Assembly (NCBI RefSeq): GCF_017487345.1 | Contig: NZ_CP062006.1 | Location: 3,214,501-3,278,500 of the forward strand | Length of the DNA stretch: 64,000 nucleotides | Source of the DNA: Brevundimonas pondensis | Lineage (GTDB): Bacteria > Pseudomonadota > Alphaproteobacteria > Caulobacterales > Caulobacteraceae | Reading direction: 5' to 3' | Part shown: positions 43,252 to 52,597 of the stretch, one piece after another | Layout: each line of letters begins with the position of its first letter | Position numbering within the stretch: the first letter of the stretch is position 1 | Translations under genes and position numbers: made by a program | Notes under the pieces: generated by a model | Told to the model about the DNA's origin: nothing | What the model saw: only the letters and a program-made list of their open reading frames with translations | Databases searched by the model: none

Positions 43252-43875
43252 ATGAACCGCCCTGTCATTCGCGAAACCCCGACCAGCCTGCCCGGCTTTC
43301 GCCTGTGGCCCGGCGCGCTCGACGCGGCGGCCCAGAAGACCCTGATGGATCAGGTGCTGGCGGCGGCCGAAACCGCGCCCTTCTATCGCCCGGTGACGCC
43401 CGGCGGTCGGCCCTTTTCGGTCGAGATGACGGGCATGGGCTCCCTGGCCTGGGTCTCGGATCGGGCGGGCTATCGCTATCAGCCGACGCATCCCGTCACC
43501 GGCCAGCCCTGGCCGCCCATGCCGCAGACCCTGCTCGACCTGTGGGACGCCCTGACCGGCTGGCCCGCCCCGCCCGACGCCTGCCTGGTCAACCTCTATC
43601 GCGGTGAGGCCAGGATGGGCCTGCATCAGGATCGCGACGAAGCCGACCTGACCGCCCCGGTCCTGTCGGTGTCGCTGGGCGATACGGCGGTGTTTCGCAT
43701 CGGCCCCGCCGAGGGCGGCAAGACCCACGGCCTGAAGCTGGCCTCGGGCGACGTCTGCGCCCTGATGGGGCCGGCCCGGCTGGCGCGGCACGGGATCGAC
43801 CGGCTGCTGACGGGCTCGTCACAGCTGGTCCCCGGCGGCGGGCGGATCAATCTGACCCTGCGCCGGGCGCTCTGA
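43252..43875 (+). CDS. alkB: Alpha-ketoglutarate-dependent dioxygenase AlkB
   Basis: Fe(II)/2-oxoglutarate enzyme that oxidatively removes alkyl lesions (1-methyladenine, 3-methylcytosine) from DNA and RNA. In the 207-residue protein the iron ligands are His125 and Asp127 (LHQDRDE) and His180 (ARHGIDR). The 2-oxoglutarate-binding arginines are Arg198 and Arg204 (GRINLTLRR). Length matches AlkB. A palindromic element lies immediately upstream, so its promoter either lies within that element or is very short. No ada gene is adjacent. Confidence 0.94.
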   Translation: MNRPVIRETPTSLPGFRLWPGALDAAAQKTLMDQVLAAAETAPFYRPVTPGGRPFSVEMTGMGSLAWVSDRAGYRYQPTHPVTGQPWPPMPQTLLDLWDALTGWPAPPDACLVNLYRGEARMGLHQDRDEADLTAPVLSVSLGDTAVFRIGPAEGGKTHGLKLASGDVCALMGPARLARHGIDRLLTGSSQLVPGGGRINLTLRRAL

Positions 43876-43947
43876 TCGGGACTCGACGGGAGGCTGAAAG
43901 CCGGGTCACAGTCGCCACCTCGTCCGAAGCCGCAGCGGAGACCCTTG

Positions 43948-44850
43948 ATGCCCCTCATCACCCGACCCGAGGGCCTGAGCGCCGATCAGATCGCCCCCAG
44001 CCGCCGCTCGCTTGGCGTCACAGCCCTCGGCGGGGTCGCTTTCGCCGCCTACGCCCCCGCCGCCCTCAGCCAGTCGGCCAGCCCGATCACCACCGACAGC
44101 GCCGGCCTGATCGCCCACACCGTCTCCTTCCCCGCCCCCGACGGCTTCGAACTGCCCGCCTATCTGGCCCGGCCCGAGGGCGATGGCCCCTTCCCCGTGG
44201 TCATCGTGGTGTCCGAGATCTTTGGCGTGCACGAATACATCCGCGACGTCTGCCGCCGTCTGGCCAAGGCCGGCTACGCCGCCGTCGCCCCGGCCTTCTT
44301 CGTGCGCAAGGAAGACCCGGCTCCGCTCAGCGACATGTCGGCCATCATGGCCATCGTCGGGGCCGCCGGATACGAGCAGGTCATGGGCGACGTGGGGGCC
44401 ACGCTGGAGTGGATCGGTCTTCAGTCCTGGGCCCGGTCGGACCGGGTCGGCATCACCGGCTTCTGTTGGGGCGGCAAGGTGGTGTGGCAGGCCTGCGCCC
44501 GCTTCGCAGCCCTCGACGCCGGGGTCGCCTGGTACGGCCGTCTGGCGCCGTCCGCCACGGCGACCGAAGATCAAAAGACGGCGGGCCGCCCCTGGCCGGC
44601 CGATTTGGCGGGCGAGCTGAAGGCACCAGTGCTGGGCCTCTATGGCGGGCAGGACGGCGGCATTCCCGTCGCCAGCGTCGAGGCCATGCGCTCGGCCCTG
44701 ACCAAGGCCGGTGCGACCGGCAGCGAGATCATCCTCTACGACGACGCCCCGCACGGCTTCCACGCCGACTACCGCGCCAGCTACCGCGAGGCGGACGCCA
44801 GGGATGGATGGCGAAGGTTGCTGGCGTTTTTCGAGGCGCGGCTGAAATAG
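43948..44850 (+). CDS. Dienelactone hydrolase family protein, Tat-type signal
   Basis: A 300-residue alpha/beta hydrolase. The N-terminus has a twin-arginine-like signal (PSRRSLGVTALGGVAFAAYA) after about 17 residues, suggesting folded export to the periplasm. The dienelactone hydrolase core has VSEIFGVHEYIRDVCRRLA, the nucleophile Cys173 in GFCWGG, and His in DDAPHGFHADYR. DLH enzymes open lactones in aromatic degradation, but exported homologues often have unknown substrates. ATG 43948 has GGAG upstream; an in-frame TTG directly before it is less likely. A repeat follows the stop. Confidence 0.9.
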   Translation: MPLITRPEGLSADQIAPSRRSLGVTALGGVAFAAYAPAALSQSASPITTDSAGLIAHTVSFPAPDGFELPAYLARPEGDGPFPVVIVVSEIFGVHEYIRDVCRRLAKAGYAAVAPAFFVRKEDPAPLSDMSAIMAIVGAAGYEQVMGDVGATLEWIGLQSWARSDRVGITGFCWGGKVVWQACARFAALDAGVAWYGRLAPSATATEDQKTAGRPWPADLAGELKAPVLGLYGGQDGGIPVASVEAMRSALTKAGATGSEIILYDDAPHGFHADYRASYREADARDGWRRLLAFFEARLK

Positions 44851-44865
44851 CCCCGCACTTCTCTT

Positions 44866-44983
44866 CCGTCATTCCGGGGCGCGAAGCGAACCCGGAACCC
44901 AGGCGTCTGACGCATCTGCGCCCATGCCATTGAAGCCGCCGCCTGGGCCCCGGATCGTCCCTCCGGGTCGTCCGGGGTGACGG
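44866..44983. repeat. 118-bp intergenic inverted-repeat element
   Basis: Ends read CCGTCATTCCGGGG and CCGGGGTGACGG, imperfect inverted repeats. Inside, CCCAGGCG (44899-44906) pairs with CGCCTGGG (44939-44946). The whole region folds as one imperfect hairpin without coding capacity. From memory, elements with this TCATTCCGGGGC style of end are common between genes in Caulobacterales and Rhizobiales. It fills the gap between the convergent hydrolase and grpE genes. Confidence 0.6.
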
Positions 44984-44995
44984 CGGAAGAACAAC

Positions 44996-45032
44996 CAAAT
45001 GCAAACGGCCCGGAGCGTCTGCGCCGGGCCGT
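44996..45032 (-). terminator. Terminator of hrcA-grpE
   Basis: Nine-bp stem ACGGCCCGG/CCGGGCCGT (45005-45013 with 45024-45032) with TTTGCATTT on the minus strand, 24 bp past the grpE stop. Confidence 0.75.
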
Positions 45033-45055
45033 CGTCATTTCAGCTCAGGAAAGCC

Positions 45056-45682
45056 TCACGCCTTGGCGTCGAAATGCCCGCCGGTCGTGTTGGCTTCCGA
45101 ATAGCCGCCGCCGGCCGGGCCCGAGCCCTTGGCCGCGACCACCACCATGGCGGCGCGCACGGTGCGGCCGAACAGGGCGTAGCCGGGTTGCAGGGTCTGG
45201 ATCACCGTGCCGCCCGGCACGCTGTCCGAGGGCTGTTCCATCACGGCCTGATGCAGGTGCGGATCAAAGGCCTCGCCCGGCTGAGGCGCGACGCGGGTCA
45301 GGCCGTTGGTCTCGAAGGCCGACAGCAGCGACTTCTGCGTCAGCTCCAGACCGGTGACCATGGCAGCGGCGGGCCCCTCGGCGTCCCTGGGCGCCGACTG
45401 CAGGCCGCGTTCCAGCGTGTCGGCCACGCTCAGAAGATCCTTGGCGAAGCGCTGGATGGCGTAGGCGCGGGCGTCGTTGGCCTGGGTCTCGGCGCGGCGC
45501 TTGATGTTCTCGGCGTCGGCCACGGCGCGCAGGGCGCGGTCCTTCCATTGGTCGCGTTCGGCGATCAGGGCGTCGATCACGGCCATGTCGCCGTCTTCGG
45601 CGGCTTCCTGTGCGGCGTCGATGGCGGCCTCTCCCATGTCCTGCTCGAGTTGGTCCCGGGTCTCGTCGTTGATGTCGTTCAC
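45056..45682 (-). CDS. grpE: Nucleotide exchange factor GrpE
   Basis: Dimeric exchange factor that releases ADP from DnaK. The 208-residue protein has an acidic N-terminus and a long helix (about 40-90; [20 protein letters not shown]). The C-terminal beta domain carries [18 protein letters not shown] and [16 protein letters not shown]. Its start overlaps the hrcA stop by 4 nt, the standard alphaproteobacterial hrcA-grpE operon. Confidence 0.97.
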   Translation of the reverse strand: MNDINDETRDQLEQDMGEAAIDAAQEAAEDGDMAVIDALIAERDQWKDRALRAVADAENIKRRAETQANDARAYAIQRFAKDLLSVADTLERGLQSAPRDAEGPAAAMVTGLELTQKSLLSAFETNGLTRVAPQPGEAFDPHLHQAVMEQPSDSVPGGTVIQTLQPGYALFGRTVRAAMVVVAAKGSGPAGGGYSEANTTGGHFDAKA

Positions 45683-46773
45683 GTCTCTTGTCCGTCCAGA
45701 ATCCGCCCCAGCACCCGGGCGGTATAGTCCACCAACGGAATGACACGGGCATAGTTCAGTCTTGCAGGGCCGATGACGCCGATGGCGCCCAGCATTCGCT
45801 GCCGACCCGTCATATAGGGCGCCGCGATCACGGCGGAACCCGAAAGCGAAAACAGTCGCGTTTCCGCGCCGATGAAGATGCGCACGCCCTGCGCCGCGCC
45901 GACCCCGTCCAGCAGGCCGATTAGCTGTTCCTTCTGCTCCAGATCGTCGAACAGGACGCGGACCCGCTCCAGATCCTCGACCGCCTGGGCGTCCTGCAAC
46001 AGATTGGCGCGGCCCCGCACGATCAGGGCCCGGTCGCGCTCACCCCCGCCGGACCAGGCCGCCAGGCCGTCCTCGACCAGACGGGCGGCGGCGGCGTTCA
46101 GTTCGCGCCGGGCGGCGTCCAGTTCGGCGCTCATCTCGGTGCGCGCCTCGGCCAGGGGGCGGCCCTTCAGCCGGGCGTTGAGGAAGTTGGAGGCCTCGCT
46201 GAGCGTCGAAGGCGTCACCCCCGCCGACAGGGGCATGAGCCGGTTCTCCACCGTGCCGTCATCGCCCACCAGAACGGCCAGGGCCTGATCATGGCCCAGG
46301 GCCACGAACTCGACGTGCTTGACGCCCGCGTCGCGCACCGGGCTGGCGACGATGCCCGCCCCGCCAGCCAGACCGGACAGCAGGTTGCTGGCGGCGTCCA
46401 GCGCCTCTTCGAAATTGCGCCCCTTCCCCGCCAGTCGCGCGTCGATCTCGCGTCGCTCGTCCTGACCGATGTCCCCGACCTCCAGCAGGCCGTCGACGAA
46501 CAGGCGCAGGCCCGCGTGGGTCGGCACCCGCCCGGCTGAGGTATGCGGCGAGGCCAGCAGGCCCGCCAGCGTGAGGTCCTGCATGGTGTTGCGGATCGAG
46601 GCGGGCGACAGGGCCAGGCCGCCGCGCGAAATGGTGCGCGACCCGACCGGCTCGCCCGTCTCCAGATAGGTCTCGACGATGCGGCGGAAGATGTCGCGCG
46701 CGCGCGCGTCCAGCGTCCCCAGACCAGCGGGTGCGCTTCCGAACGGCGACGGATGAGGGGCATACAGGCTCAC
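45679..46773 (-). CDS. hrcA: Heat-inducible transcription repressor HrcA
   Basis: Repressor that binds CIRCE elements, typically at groESL in alphaproteobacteria. The 364-residue protein has the winged-helix N-terminal domain ([36 protein letters not shown]), the GAF-like core and the C-terminal [20 protein letters not shown] block. I found no CIRCE (TTAGCACTC-N9-GAGTGCTAA) in this window, so the regulated targets are elsewhere. It is divergent from rph with only 44 bp between start codons. Confidence 0.97.
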   Translation of the reverse strand: MSLYAPHPSPFGSAPAGLGTLDARARDIFRRIVETYLETGEPVGSRTISRGGLALSPASIRNTMQDLTLAGLLASPHTSAGRVPTHAGLRLFVDGLLEVGDIGQDERREIDARLAGKGRNFEEALDAASNLLSGLAGGAGIVASPVRDAGVKHVEFVALGHDQALAVLVGDDGTVENRLMPLSAGVTPSTLSEASNFLNARLKGRPLAEARTEMSAELDAARRELNAAAARLVEDGLAAWSGGGERDRALIVRGRANLLQDAQAVEDLERVRVLFDDLEQKEQLIGLLDGVGAAQGVRIFIGAETRLFSLSGSAVIAAPYMTGRQRMLGAIGVIGPARLNYARVIPLVDYTARVLGRILDGQET

Positions 46774-46817
46774 GCTTTCAGGATAAGCACGCCCTGCTCT
46801 GGTTCCAAGGAAATCCC

Positions 46818-47534
46818 ATGCGCCCGTCTGAACGCACCCCCGAACAACTCCGTACCGTCACGCTGGAGACCGGCGTCAACCGCTACGCCGAGGGCTCGTG
46901 CCTGGTCACCTTCGGCCATACCAAGGTCCTGTGCACCGCCTCGGTCGAGGAAAAGGTGCCGGGCTGGATGCGCAACACCGGCCAGGGCTGGGTCACCGCC
47001 GAATACGGCATGCTGCCCCGCGCCACCCACACCCGCGGCCGTCGTGAAGCCGCCGCCGGCAAGCAGTCGGGCCGTACCCAGGAAATCCAGCGCCTGATCG
47101 GCCGCAGCCTGCGCGCCGTGGTCGACCTGAAAGCCCTCGGCGAGCGTCAGGTCCTGATCGACTGCGACGTCATCCAGGCCGATGGCGGCACCCGCACCGC
47201 CTCGATCACCGGCGCCTGGGTCGCCATGGCTGTGGCCCTGAACTACCTCAAGGACGAGGGCGTGCTGAAGGCCGACCCCATCATCGATCAGGTCGCGGCT
47301 GTCTCGTGCGGCATCTTCAACGACCTGCCGGTGCTGGACCTCGACTATGAGGAAGACTCCACCGCCGAGGCCGATTCCAACTTCGTCCTGACCGGCGCCG
47401 GCGGCATCGTCGAGATCCAGGCCACGGGCGAGAAGCGCGGCTTCTCGCGTCCCGAGTTCGACCGCCTGTTCGAACTGGCCGGCATCGGCTGCACCGAGCT
47501 GTTCGCCCTGCAACGCGCGGCTCTGGGCCGCTAA
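46818..47534 (+). CDS. rph: Ribonuclease PH
   Basis: Phosphorolytic 3'-5' exoribonuclease that trims tRNA 3' ends. The 238-residue protein has the N-terminal [20 protein letters not shown], the active-site block [13 protein letters not shown] and the phosphate-binding [20 protein letters not shown]. The full-length C-terminus is present, unlike truncated rph of E. coli K-12. AAGGA precedes ATG 46818. It is divergent from hrcA, a conserved neighbourhood in Caulobacterales. Confidence 0.97.
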   Translation: MRPSERTPEQLRTVTLETGVNRYAEGSCLVTFGHTKVLCTASVEEKVPGWMRNTGQGWVTAEYGMLPRATHTRGRREAAAGKQSGRTQEIQRLIGRSLRAVVDLKALGERQVLIDCDVIQADGGTRTASITGAWVAMAVALNYLKDEGVLKADPIIDQVAAVSCGIFNDLPVLDLDYEEDSTAEADSNFVLTGAGGIVEIQATGEKRGFSRPEFDRLFELAGIGCTELFALQRAALGR

Positions 47535-47602
47535 TTCTCGAGGACTAGGCCGCGAGGGCCGATCAAGGCATGGTGCCATCTTCTGCGAACGGAGACTGCC
47601 CC

Positions 47603-48025
47603 ATGCGCCCCGCCCTCGCCGCCGCCCTTCTGGCCCTGTCGCTCGCCGCTTGCGGCCAGCCGCAGCCCGCGCCCGCCGAGACGCCCCCGTCGGGCGTGGA
47701 CACCAAGCTCTCGCAGGAACCGATCGACGCCGTGCCGTTCAAGGAGGCGCCGCCTCCCGCCCCTGTCGCGCCGCCCAAACCCAAGACCGAGCCCGTCGTC
47801 TCCGAACCCGTTGCGGCAGCGCCCGTCGGCGAACCCGGCTCCTGCCTCGCCGAAATGGGCGAAGCCCGCTCCAAGCGTCTGGTCGAGCGCTGCATCGCCG
47901 TCAGTCCAGCGACCCGCCCGCCCTGCAACAGCGCCAACCCCTGCGCCATGATCCAGGGCGAGATCGACCGGTCCTGCGCCATGTATGGCCCGGATGAGAA
48001 GAAGCCGAAGGAATGTGCGGCCTGA
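47603..48025 (+). CDS. Hypothetical lipoprotein with Cys-rich C-terminus
   Basis: A 140-residue protein with a lipoprotein signal (ALAAALLALSLAAC, lipobox Cys near residue 18), a Pro/Ala-rich linker to about residue 75, and a compact C-terminal segment. That segment has six cysteines (SCLAEMG, ERCIAV, PPCNSANPCAM, DRSCAM, KECAA), probably disulfide-bonded or metal-binding in the periplasm. I do not recognise the family. GGAGA lies before ATG 47603, which is preferred over an in-frame ATG at 47570. A 155-bp repeat begins directly after its stop. Confidence 0.75.
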   Translation: MRPALAAALLALSLAACGQPQPAPAETPPSGVDTKLSQEPIDAVPFKEAPPPAPVAPPKPKTEPVVSEPVAAAPVGEPGSCLAEMGEARSKRLVERCIAVSPATRPPCNSANPCAMIQGEIDRSCAMYGPDEKKPKECAA

Positions 48026-48180
48026 TCCCTCCCCCTCCCTTTCATGGGGAGGGTGGTCGCGCAGCGACCGGGTGGAGAGGGCGTGGTGATGCTAAGGCTG
48101 GCGCTCAATCAGCGAAAGCGCCCCCACCCGTCTGCCGCTTCGCGTTAGCGTCAGCCACCCTCCCCATGAGGGGGAGGGAG
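48026..48180. repeat. 155-bp element with near-perfect terminal inverted repeats
   Basis: The ends read TCCCTCCCCCT... and ...AGGGGGAGGGA. Next to them is a perfect 14-bp inverted pair CATGGGGAGGGTGG (48043-48056) and CCACCCTCCCCATG (48155-48168). The interior holds smaller palindromes such as GTCGC-GCA-GCGAC. No coding capacity. It looks like a MITE-like or palindromic intergenic element inserted right at the stop codon of the lipoprotein gene. Confidence 0.7.
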
Positions 48181-48185
48181 AAAGC

Positions 48186-48225
48186 GCGCTCAAGCAGCCC
48201 GCGACCGCGTCGCGGGCGATAGCGC
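48186..48225 (+). repeat. 40-nt palindromic repeat, copy 4 (CAAGCA/GAT family)
   Basis: Outer stem GCGCT/AGCGC, 5' loop CAAGCA, a perfect inner 8-bp stem GCCCGCGA/TCGCGGGC with CCGCG loop, then 3' loop GAT. It has the same outer stem and loops as copy 1 (8960-8999) with a different inner stem, a compensatory pattern. A terminator follows directly. Confidence 0.65.
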
Positions 48226-48230
48226 CCTAA

Positions 48231-48268
48231 AAGAATAAAGGCCCCGCTGGAAACAGCGGGGCCTTCTT
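48231..48268 (-). terminator. Terminator of pnp, possibly bidirectional
   Basis: Perfect 12-bp stem AAGGCCCCGCTG/CAGCGGGGCCTT with GAAA loop, followed on the minus strand by TATTCTTTT. The plus side also has pyrimidine-rich sequence. Confidence 0.85.
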
Positions 48269-48291
48269 CATTTCAACCGTGAAGCTGTCGC

Positions 48292-50526
48292 TTAGTCGCG
48301 ACGGCGACGGCCACGATCGCCACCGCGATCGCCGCCTTCACGCTTCGGACGGCCGCCGGTGTCTTCCGACAGCGGGGCTTCACCGCGTTCAGCGCGCTCG
48401 GCGTTGATCTTGTCGGTGATGTCTTCGCCCGTGGCTTGATCCACGACCTTCATCGACAGCTTGGTCTTGCCGCGGTCGTCGAAGCCCAGGAACTTGACCT
48501 TGACCTCTTGGCCTTCCGACAGGACGTCGGCCGGGTTGGCGACGCGTTCCAGAGCGATCTGGGACACGTGGACCAGGCCGTCCTTGGCGCCGAAGAAGTT
48601 CACGAAGGCGCCGAAGTCGACGACCTTGACCACCTTGCCGGTGTAGATCGCGCCCATTTCCGGCTCGGCGGCGATGGAGTTGATCCAGTTCTTGGCGGCG
48701 TCGATCTTCTCCTGGTCGTTGGCGGCGACCTTGATGGTGCCGTCATCGCCGATGTCGATCTTGGCGCCGGTCTTCTCGACGATCTCGCGGATCACCTTGC
48801 CGCCCGAACCGATCACTTCACGGATCTTGTCGACCGGGATCTTGATGGTTTCGATCTTGGGCGCGTGCTCGCCCAGCTCGGCGCGCGGAGCGTCCATGGC
48901 CTTCGACATTTCGTCGAGGATGTGCAGACGACCGGCCGAAGCCTGGGTCAGGGCCTGCTCCATGATCTCCTTGGTGATGCCAGCGACCTTGATGTCCATC
49001 TGAAGGCTGGTGATGCCTTCCGAGGTGCCCGCGACCTTGAAGTCCATGTCGCCCAGGTGATCTTCGTCACCCAGGATGTCCGACAGGATGGCGAACTCGC
49101 CCGACGGCTCCAGGATCAGACCCATGGCGATGCCCGAGACCGGACGGACCAACGGCACGCCGGCGTCCATCAGGGCCAGCGACGAACCGCAGACCGTGGC
49201 CATCGAGGACGAACCGTTGGACTCGGTGATCTCCGACACCAGACGGATGGTGTAGGGGAAGTCTTCCTTGGCCGGCAGCATCGGACGGATGGCGCGCCAG
49301 GCCAGCTTGCCGTGACCGATTTCGCGACGGCCGGGCGAACCCATGCGGCCAGCTTCACCCACCGAATAGGGGGGGAAGTTGTAGTGCAGCAGGAAGGACT
49401 CCTTGTAGGTGCCCGACAGGCTGTCGATGTACTGCTCGTCCTCGCCGGTGCCGAGGGTGGCGACGACCAGGGCCTGGGTTTCGCCGCGCGTGAACAGCGA
49501 CGAACCGTGGGTGCGCGGCAGGACGCCGACTTCCGAAACGATGGCGCGGACCTTGTCGAGGGCGCGGCCGTCGACGCGGTGGGCGTTCTCGATGATGTCG
49601 CGACGCAGGACGTCGGCTTCGCATTCCTTGAAGGCGGCCGAGAACTTGGAGCTGTCGACGCCCTCGGGGTTCTCGTCGGTCTTCACCAGGGCGGCGGCGG
49701 CGGTCTTCTTGGCCGCGTCGACGCCCGAACGGCGCTCATACTTGCCCGGGTGGGCGTAGGCGGCCTTGATGTCTTCGCCGACCAGCTTCTTGATCGAGGC
49801 GACGACGTCGGAGTGGTCCTCGGCCTGGAAGTCGAAGGGCTCCTTGGCGGCGTGCTCGGCCAGGTCGATGATGGCGTCGATGACCGGCTGCATGCCCGCG
49901 TGCGCGAACATCAGGGCCTCGAGCATCTTCTCTTCCGACAGCTCCTTGGCTTCGGATTCGACCATCATCAGGGCGTCTTGCGTGCCGGCGACGACCAGGT
50001 CGAGCGCCGAGTCAGCCATGGCGTCGATGGCGGGGTTCAGGACCAGCTCGCCGTCGATCAGGCCGACGCGCGCGGCGCCGATGGGGCCCATGAAGGGCAC
50101 GCCCGAGATGGTCAGGGCGGCCGAGGCGGCGACCATGCCCAGGACGTCCGGGTCGTTCTCCATGTCGTGCTGCAGCACGGTGATGACGACCTGGGTCTCG
50201 TTCTTGAAGCCCTTGACGAACAGGGGGCGGATCGGACGGTCGATCAGGCGCGAGACCAGGGTCTCTTTTTCCGACGGACGGCCTTCACGCTTGAAGTAGC
50301 CGCCCGGGATCTTGCCGGCCGCGAAGGTCTTTTCCTGGTAGTTGACGGTCAGCGGGAAGAAATCCAGGCCCGGCTTGGGCTGGCGGCCATAGACGACGGT
50401 GGCCAGGACCACGGTCTCGCCGTAGGTCGCCAGCACGGCGCCGTCAGCCTGACGGGCGATGCGGCCGGTTTCCAGCGTCAGCGGGCGGCCGGCCCACTCG
50501 ATCGTCTTGCGTTTGATATCGAACAT
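48292..50526 (-). CDS. pnp: Polyribonucleotide nucleotidyltransferase (PNPase)
   Basis: Phosphorolytic 3'-5' exoribonuclease and degradosome component. The 744-residue chain has two RNase PH-like domains (first at 1-140 with [20 protein letters not shown]; second with the catalytic [20 protein letters not shown] region). A KH domain ([20 protein letters not shown]) and S1 domain ([20 protein letters not shown]) follow. It ends in a basic Arg/Gly tail (about 715-744) longer than in E. coli and probably RNA-binding. It follows rpsO after a 300-nt spacer. Confidence 0.97.
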   Translation of the reverse strand: MFDIKRKTIEWAGRPLTLETGRIARQADGAVLATYGETVVLATVVYGRQPKPGLDFFPLTVNYQEKTFAAGKIPGGYFKREGRPSEKETLVSRLIDRPIRPLFVKGFKNETQVVITVLQHDMENDPDVLGMVAASAALTISGVPFMGPIGAARVGLIDGELVLNPAIDAMADSALDLVVAGTQDALMMVESEAKELSEEKMLEALMFAHAGMQPVIDAIIDLAEHAAKEPFDFQAEDHSDVVASIKKLVGEDIKAAYAHPGKYERRSGVDAAKKTAAAALVKTDENPEGVDSSKFSAAFKECEADVLRRDIIENAHRVDGRALDKVRAIVSEVGVLPRTHGSSLFTRGETQALVVATLGTGEDEQYIDSLSGTYKESFLLHYNFPPYSVGEAGRMGSPGRREIGHGKLAWRAIRPMLPAKEDFPYTIRLVSEITESNGSSSMATVCGSSLALMDAGVPLVRPVSGIAMGLILEPSGEFAILSDILGDEDHLGDMDFKVAGTSEGITSLQMDIKVAGITKEIMEQALTQASAGRLHILDEMSKAMDAPRAELGEHAPKIETIKIPVDKIREVIGSGGKVIREIVEKTGAKIDIGDDGTIKVAANDQEKIDAAKNWINSIAAEPEMGAIYTGKVVKVVDFGAFVNFFGAKDGLVHVSQIALERVANPADVLSEGQEVKVKFLGFDDRGKTKLSMKVVDQATGEDITDKINAERAERGEAPLSEDTGGRPKREGGDRGGDRGRRRRD

Positions 50527-50826
50527 TTTTCTTCTTTCGTCTCCCGCGGGCGTATTCCCGACGGGGGTGTGTGGAGCCTCGGGCTGTTCAGTCCCTCGGT
50601 CCCCGAAAACCCGGTCGCGCCATCGCGTCCGGGCGGATGGAGCAAGGACCGTCCTGGCCCTCGCGTCTGCGCCGTTTCAAAGACCTGCGGCGCGCAGGAA
50701 GCTCACTGGTTGAGCGTTTTTCGAGGCGAACCGCGTCCGCTTCGAATAAGGGCTCATAGGTGCGGAACGAGGCGCGGACGTGTCCGCCCGCGCCTCGAGA
50801 AATCTATCCGCTGCCGGTCGGCCGCC
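50527..50826 (-). promoter_or_regulatory. rpsO-pnp intergenic leader region
   Basis: This 300-nt spacer has no convincing protein gene. From the rpsO side it holds a 10-bp GC hairpin (50768-50777 with 50788-50797) lacking a good T run. In the middle of the pnp leader lies a GCGCCG/CGGCGC stem (50669-50674 with 50688-50693). pnp leaders are known sites of RNase III processing and autoregulation; the stems here are candidates only. Confidence 0.4.
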
Positions 50827-51096
50827 TTAGCGACGCAGGCCCAGCTTGGTGATCAGAGCGACATAACGCTCGCGATCGACCTTGGTCAGGTGGTCAAGCA
50901 GACGACGACGCTGCGAGACCATCTTCAGAAGGCCGCGACGCGAGTGGTTGTCTTTCTTGTGGGTCTTGAAGTGCTCGGTCAGGTTGGCGATGCGTTCCGA
51001 AAGGATCGCGACCTGGACCTCGGCCGAGCCGGTGTCTGCAGCCGAACGAGCGTTGTCAGCGATGACTTCGCCCTTGCGTTGAGCCGTAATCGACAT
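50827..51096 (-). CDS. rpsO: 30S ribosomal protein S15
   Basis: An 89-residue primary 16S rRNA-binding protein of the 30S platform. The typical S15 signature is [20 protein letters not shown] followed by QRRRLLDHL. Length is exactly typical. It follows truB by 47 nt and precedes pnp, the conserved truB-rpsO-pnp order. Confidence 0.98.
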   Translation of the reverse strand: MSITAQRKGEVIADNARSAADTGSAEVQVAILSERIANLTEHFKTHKKDNHSRRGLLKMVSQRRRLLDHLTKVDRERYVALITKLGLRR

Positions 51097-51143
51097 CGAG
51101 AGTCTCCATGTTGGAGCCCTGTCGCGCCGCCCGAAAACGAGCG

Positions 51144-52076
51144 CTAGGGGAGATTGAAAACACGGTCGGGTTCTAGCCGTCCGGCCCGCATGGTGCAGAG
51201 CGCGACGAGCGTTTCTCCCACGAAGGCCGACACCGTGCGCGAACCGGCGGATAGCTGGCTCTTCAAGGTCTCAACCTGACGGGGGAGCAGAACGATCGGC
51301 CGTCCCTGCCTCAGCGAGAAGGCGTCCTGTTCCGTGACGGCCAGATCCGGGATGTCGTCCAGAGCGGTCGAAACGGGCAGCAGGCCTTCCAAGGCGGCGC
51401 CCTTATGCGCCAGATCGACGAGAAAATCCAGAGTGACGGCGTTCTCGGTCGAGAACGGCCCCACCCGCTCGCGCCGCAGGGCCGAAACGTGCCCCTCGGC
51501 GCCCAGCATGGCGGCCAGGTCGCGGGCCAGGGAACGGACATAGACGCCCTTGCCCGTGCGCATGGTGATTTCCACGTGGTCGGCGTCCGGGGCGTCGGTG
51601 ACGGCCGCCTCATGGATCACGACCTTGCGGGTCTCCAGCTCGAACTGCACCCCGTCGCGCGCCAGATCATAGGCCCGCTCGCCGTTGACGCGGATGGCGG
51701 AAAACTGTGGCGGCGCCTGATCGATCTCACCGACAAAGGCCGGCAGGGCCGCCTTCACCGCCTCGACCGTGGGCCGCACGTCCGAACGGGCGATGATCTC
51801 GCCCTCACGGTCGATGCTGTCGGTCGAGATGCCCCAGTGGATGGTGAAGCGATAGACCTTCTCCGCGTCCATCATGAAGGGCACGGTCTTGGTCGCTTCC
51901 CCCAGGGCGATGGGCAGGATGCCCGAGGCCAGCGGGTCCAGCGTCCCCGCGTGACCGGCCTTCTGGGCGTCGAACAGGCGGCGGACCTTCGTCACCGCCT
52001 CGGTCGACCCCATCTCATAGGGCTTGTCCAGGCAGACCCAGCCGTTGACGATCTCCCCCTTCTTGCGACGCGCCAT
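51144..52076 (-). CDS. truB: tRNA pseudouridine(55) synthase TruB
   Basis: Forms pseudouridine 55 in the T-loop of tRNAs. The 310-residue protein has the N-terminal [18 protein letters not shown], the catalytic block [12 protein letters not shown] (Asp47), and a C-terminal PUA-like extension. Upstream in-frame ATGs lie inside rbfA; ATG 52076, 4 nt after the rbfA stop, is the family start. Part of the rbfA-truB-rpsO-pnp run. Confidence 0.97.
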   Translation of the reverse strand: MARRKKGEIVNGWVCLDKPYEMGSTEAVTKVRRLFDAQKAGHAGTLDPLASGILPIALGEATKTVPFMMDAEKVYRFTIHWGISTDSIDREGEIIARSDVRPTVEAVKAALPAFVGEIDQAPPQFSAIRVNGERAYDLARDGVQFELETRKVVIHEAAVTDAPDADHVEITMRTGKGVYVRSLARDLAAMLGAEGHVSALRRERVGPFSTENAVTLDFLVDLAHKGAALEGLLPVSTALDDIPDLAVTEQDAFSLRQGRPIVLLPRQVETLKSQLSAGSRTVSAFVGETLVALCTMRAGRLEPDRVFNLP

Positions 52077-52080
52077 GGTC

Positions 52081-52533
52081 TCAGTCTTCGTCGTGGTCGT
52101 CGATGCGTTCCACGTCGGCGCGGACGCGGGGATCATCGAACAGCCGGTCGATATGGCTGGCCGTGTCGAAGCTCTCATCGTGGCGGAAGCGCAGGTCGGG
52201 GGTGAACTTCATGTCGATATGGCGGCCTAGCTGGCCGCGCAGGAATTTGGCGTGAGCGTTCAGCGCCTTGATGATCTCGCTCTCGTGGCCCGCCGTCACA
52301 GCCGCCTCCACCCCGGCGCCCAGGGGCTCCACGAAGCAGGTGGCGTGCTTCAGGTCGGGCGACAGCCGCACCTCGGTCACCGTGATCGACACCCCCAGCA
52401 GGGCCTCGTCGTGGATCTCCTGTTCGCGCAGCACATCGACCAGGGCGTGACGGATCAATTCGCCGGCGCGCAACTGACGCTGCGACGGGCCCATCGGCCC
52501 GGTGGCGTTGCGGGTATGCTGTTTGCGGCTCAT
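52081..52533 (-). CDS. rbfA: Ribosome-binding factor A
   Basis: A 150-residue KH-fold factor that helps mature the 30S subunit and the 16S 5' end. The body matches RbfA ([56 protein letters not shown]). An acidic C-terminal tail ([10 protein letters not shown]) extends past the fold. It is 4 nt from truB. Its usual upstream neighbour infB is separated by two extra genes. Confidence 0.97.
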   Translation of the reverse strand: MSRKQHTRNATGPMGPSQRQLRAGELIRHALVDVLREQEIHDEALLGVSITVTEVRLSPDLKHATCFVEPLGAGVEAAVTAGHESEIIKALNAHAKFLRGQLGRHIDMKFTPDLRFRHDESFDTASHIDRLFDDPRVRADVERIDDHDED

Positions 52534-52597
52534 GGCGCGCCTCCTTGCATCGCTCGCCGGGGATCGGACGCCGGCTGAAAAAGCGAAGGGGCGCGGT

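Noticed and set aside
46774..46817. CIRCE element at hrcA
   Set aside because: The 44-bp hrcA-rph gap has no TTAGCACTC/GAGTGCTAA, and none was seen elsewhere in the window.
50677..50757. 26-codon minus-strand ORF (MSPYSKRTRF...) in the pnp leader
   Set aside because: No Shine-Dalgarno and no evident conservation; a possible leader peptide but unsupported.
48436..51147. Very long open frames antisense to pnp, and similar ones antisense to hisS, M13 peptidase, rpsP-ffh, dnaK, infB, nusA and the chemoreceptor
   Set aside because: They lie exactly opposite strongly conserved genes, have His/Gly/Asp/Val-rich mirror-codon composition and no recognisable domains. They are a by-product of high GC codon use.
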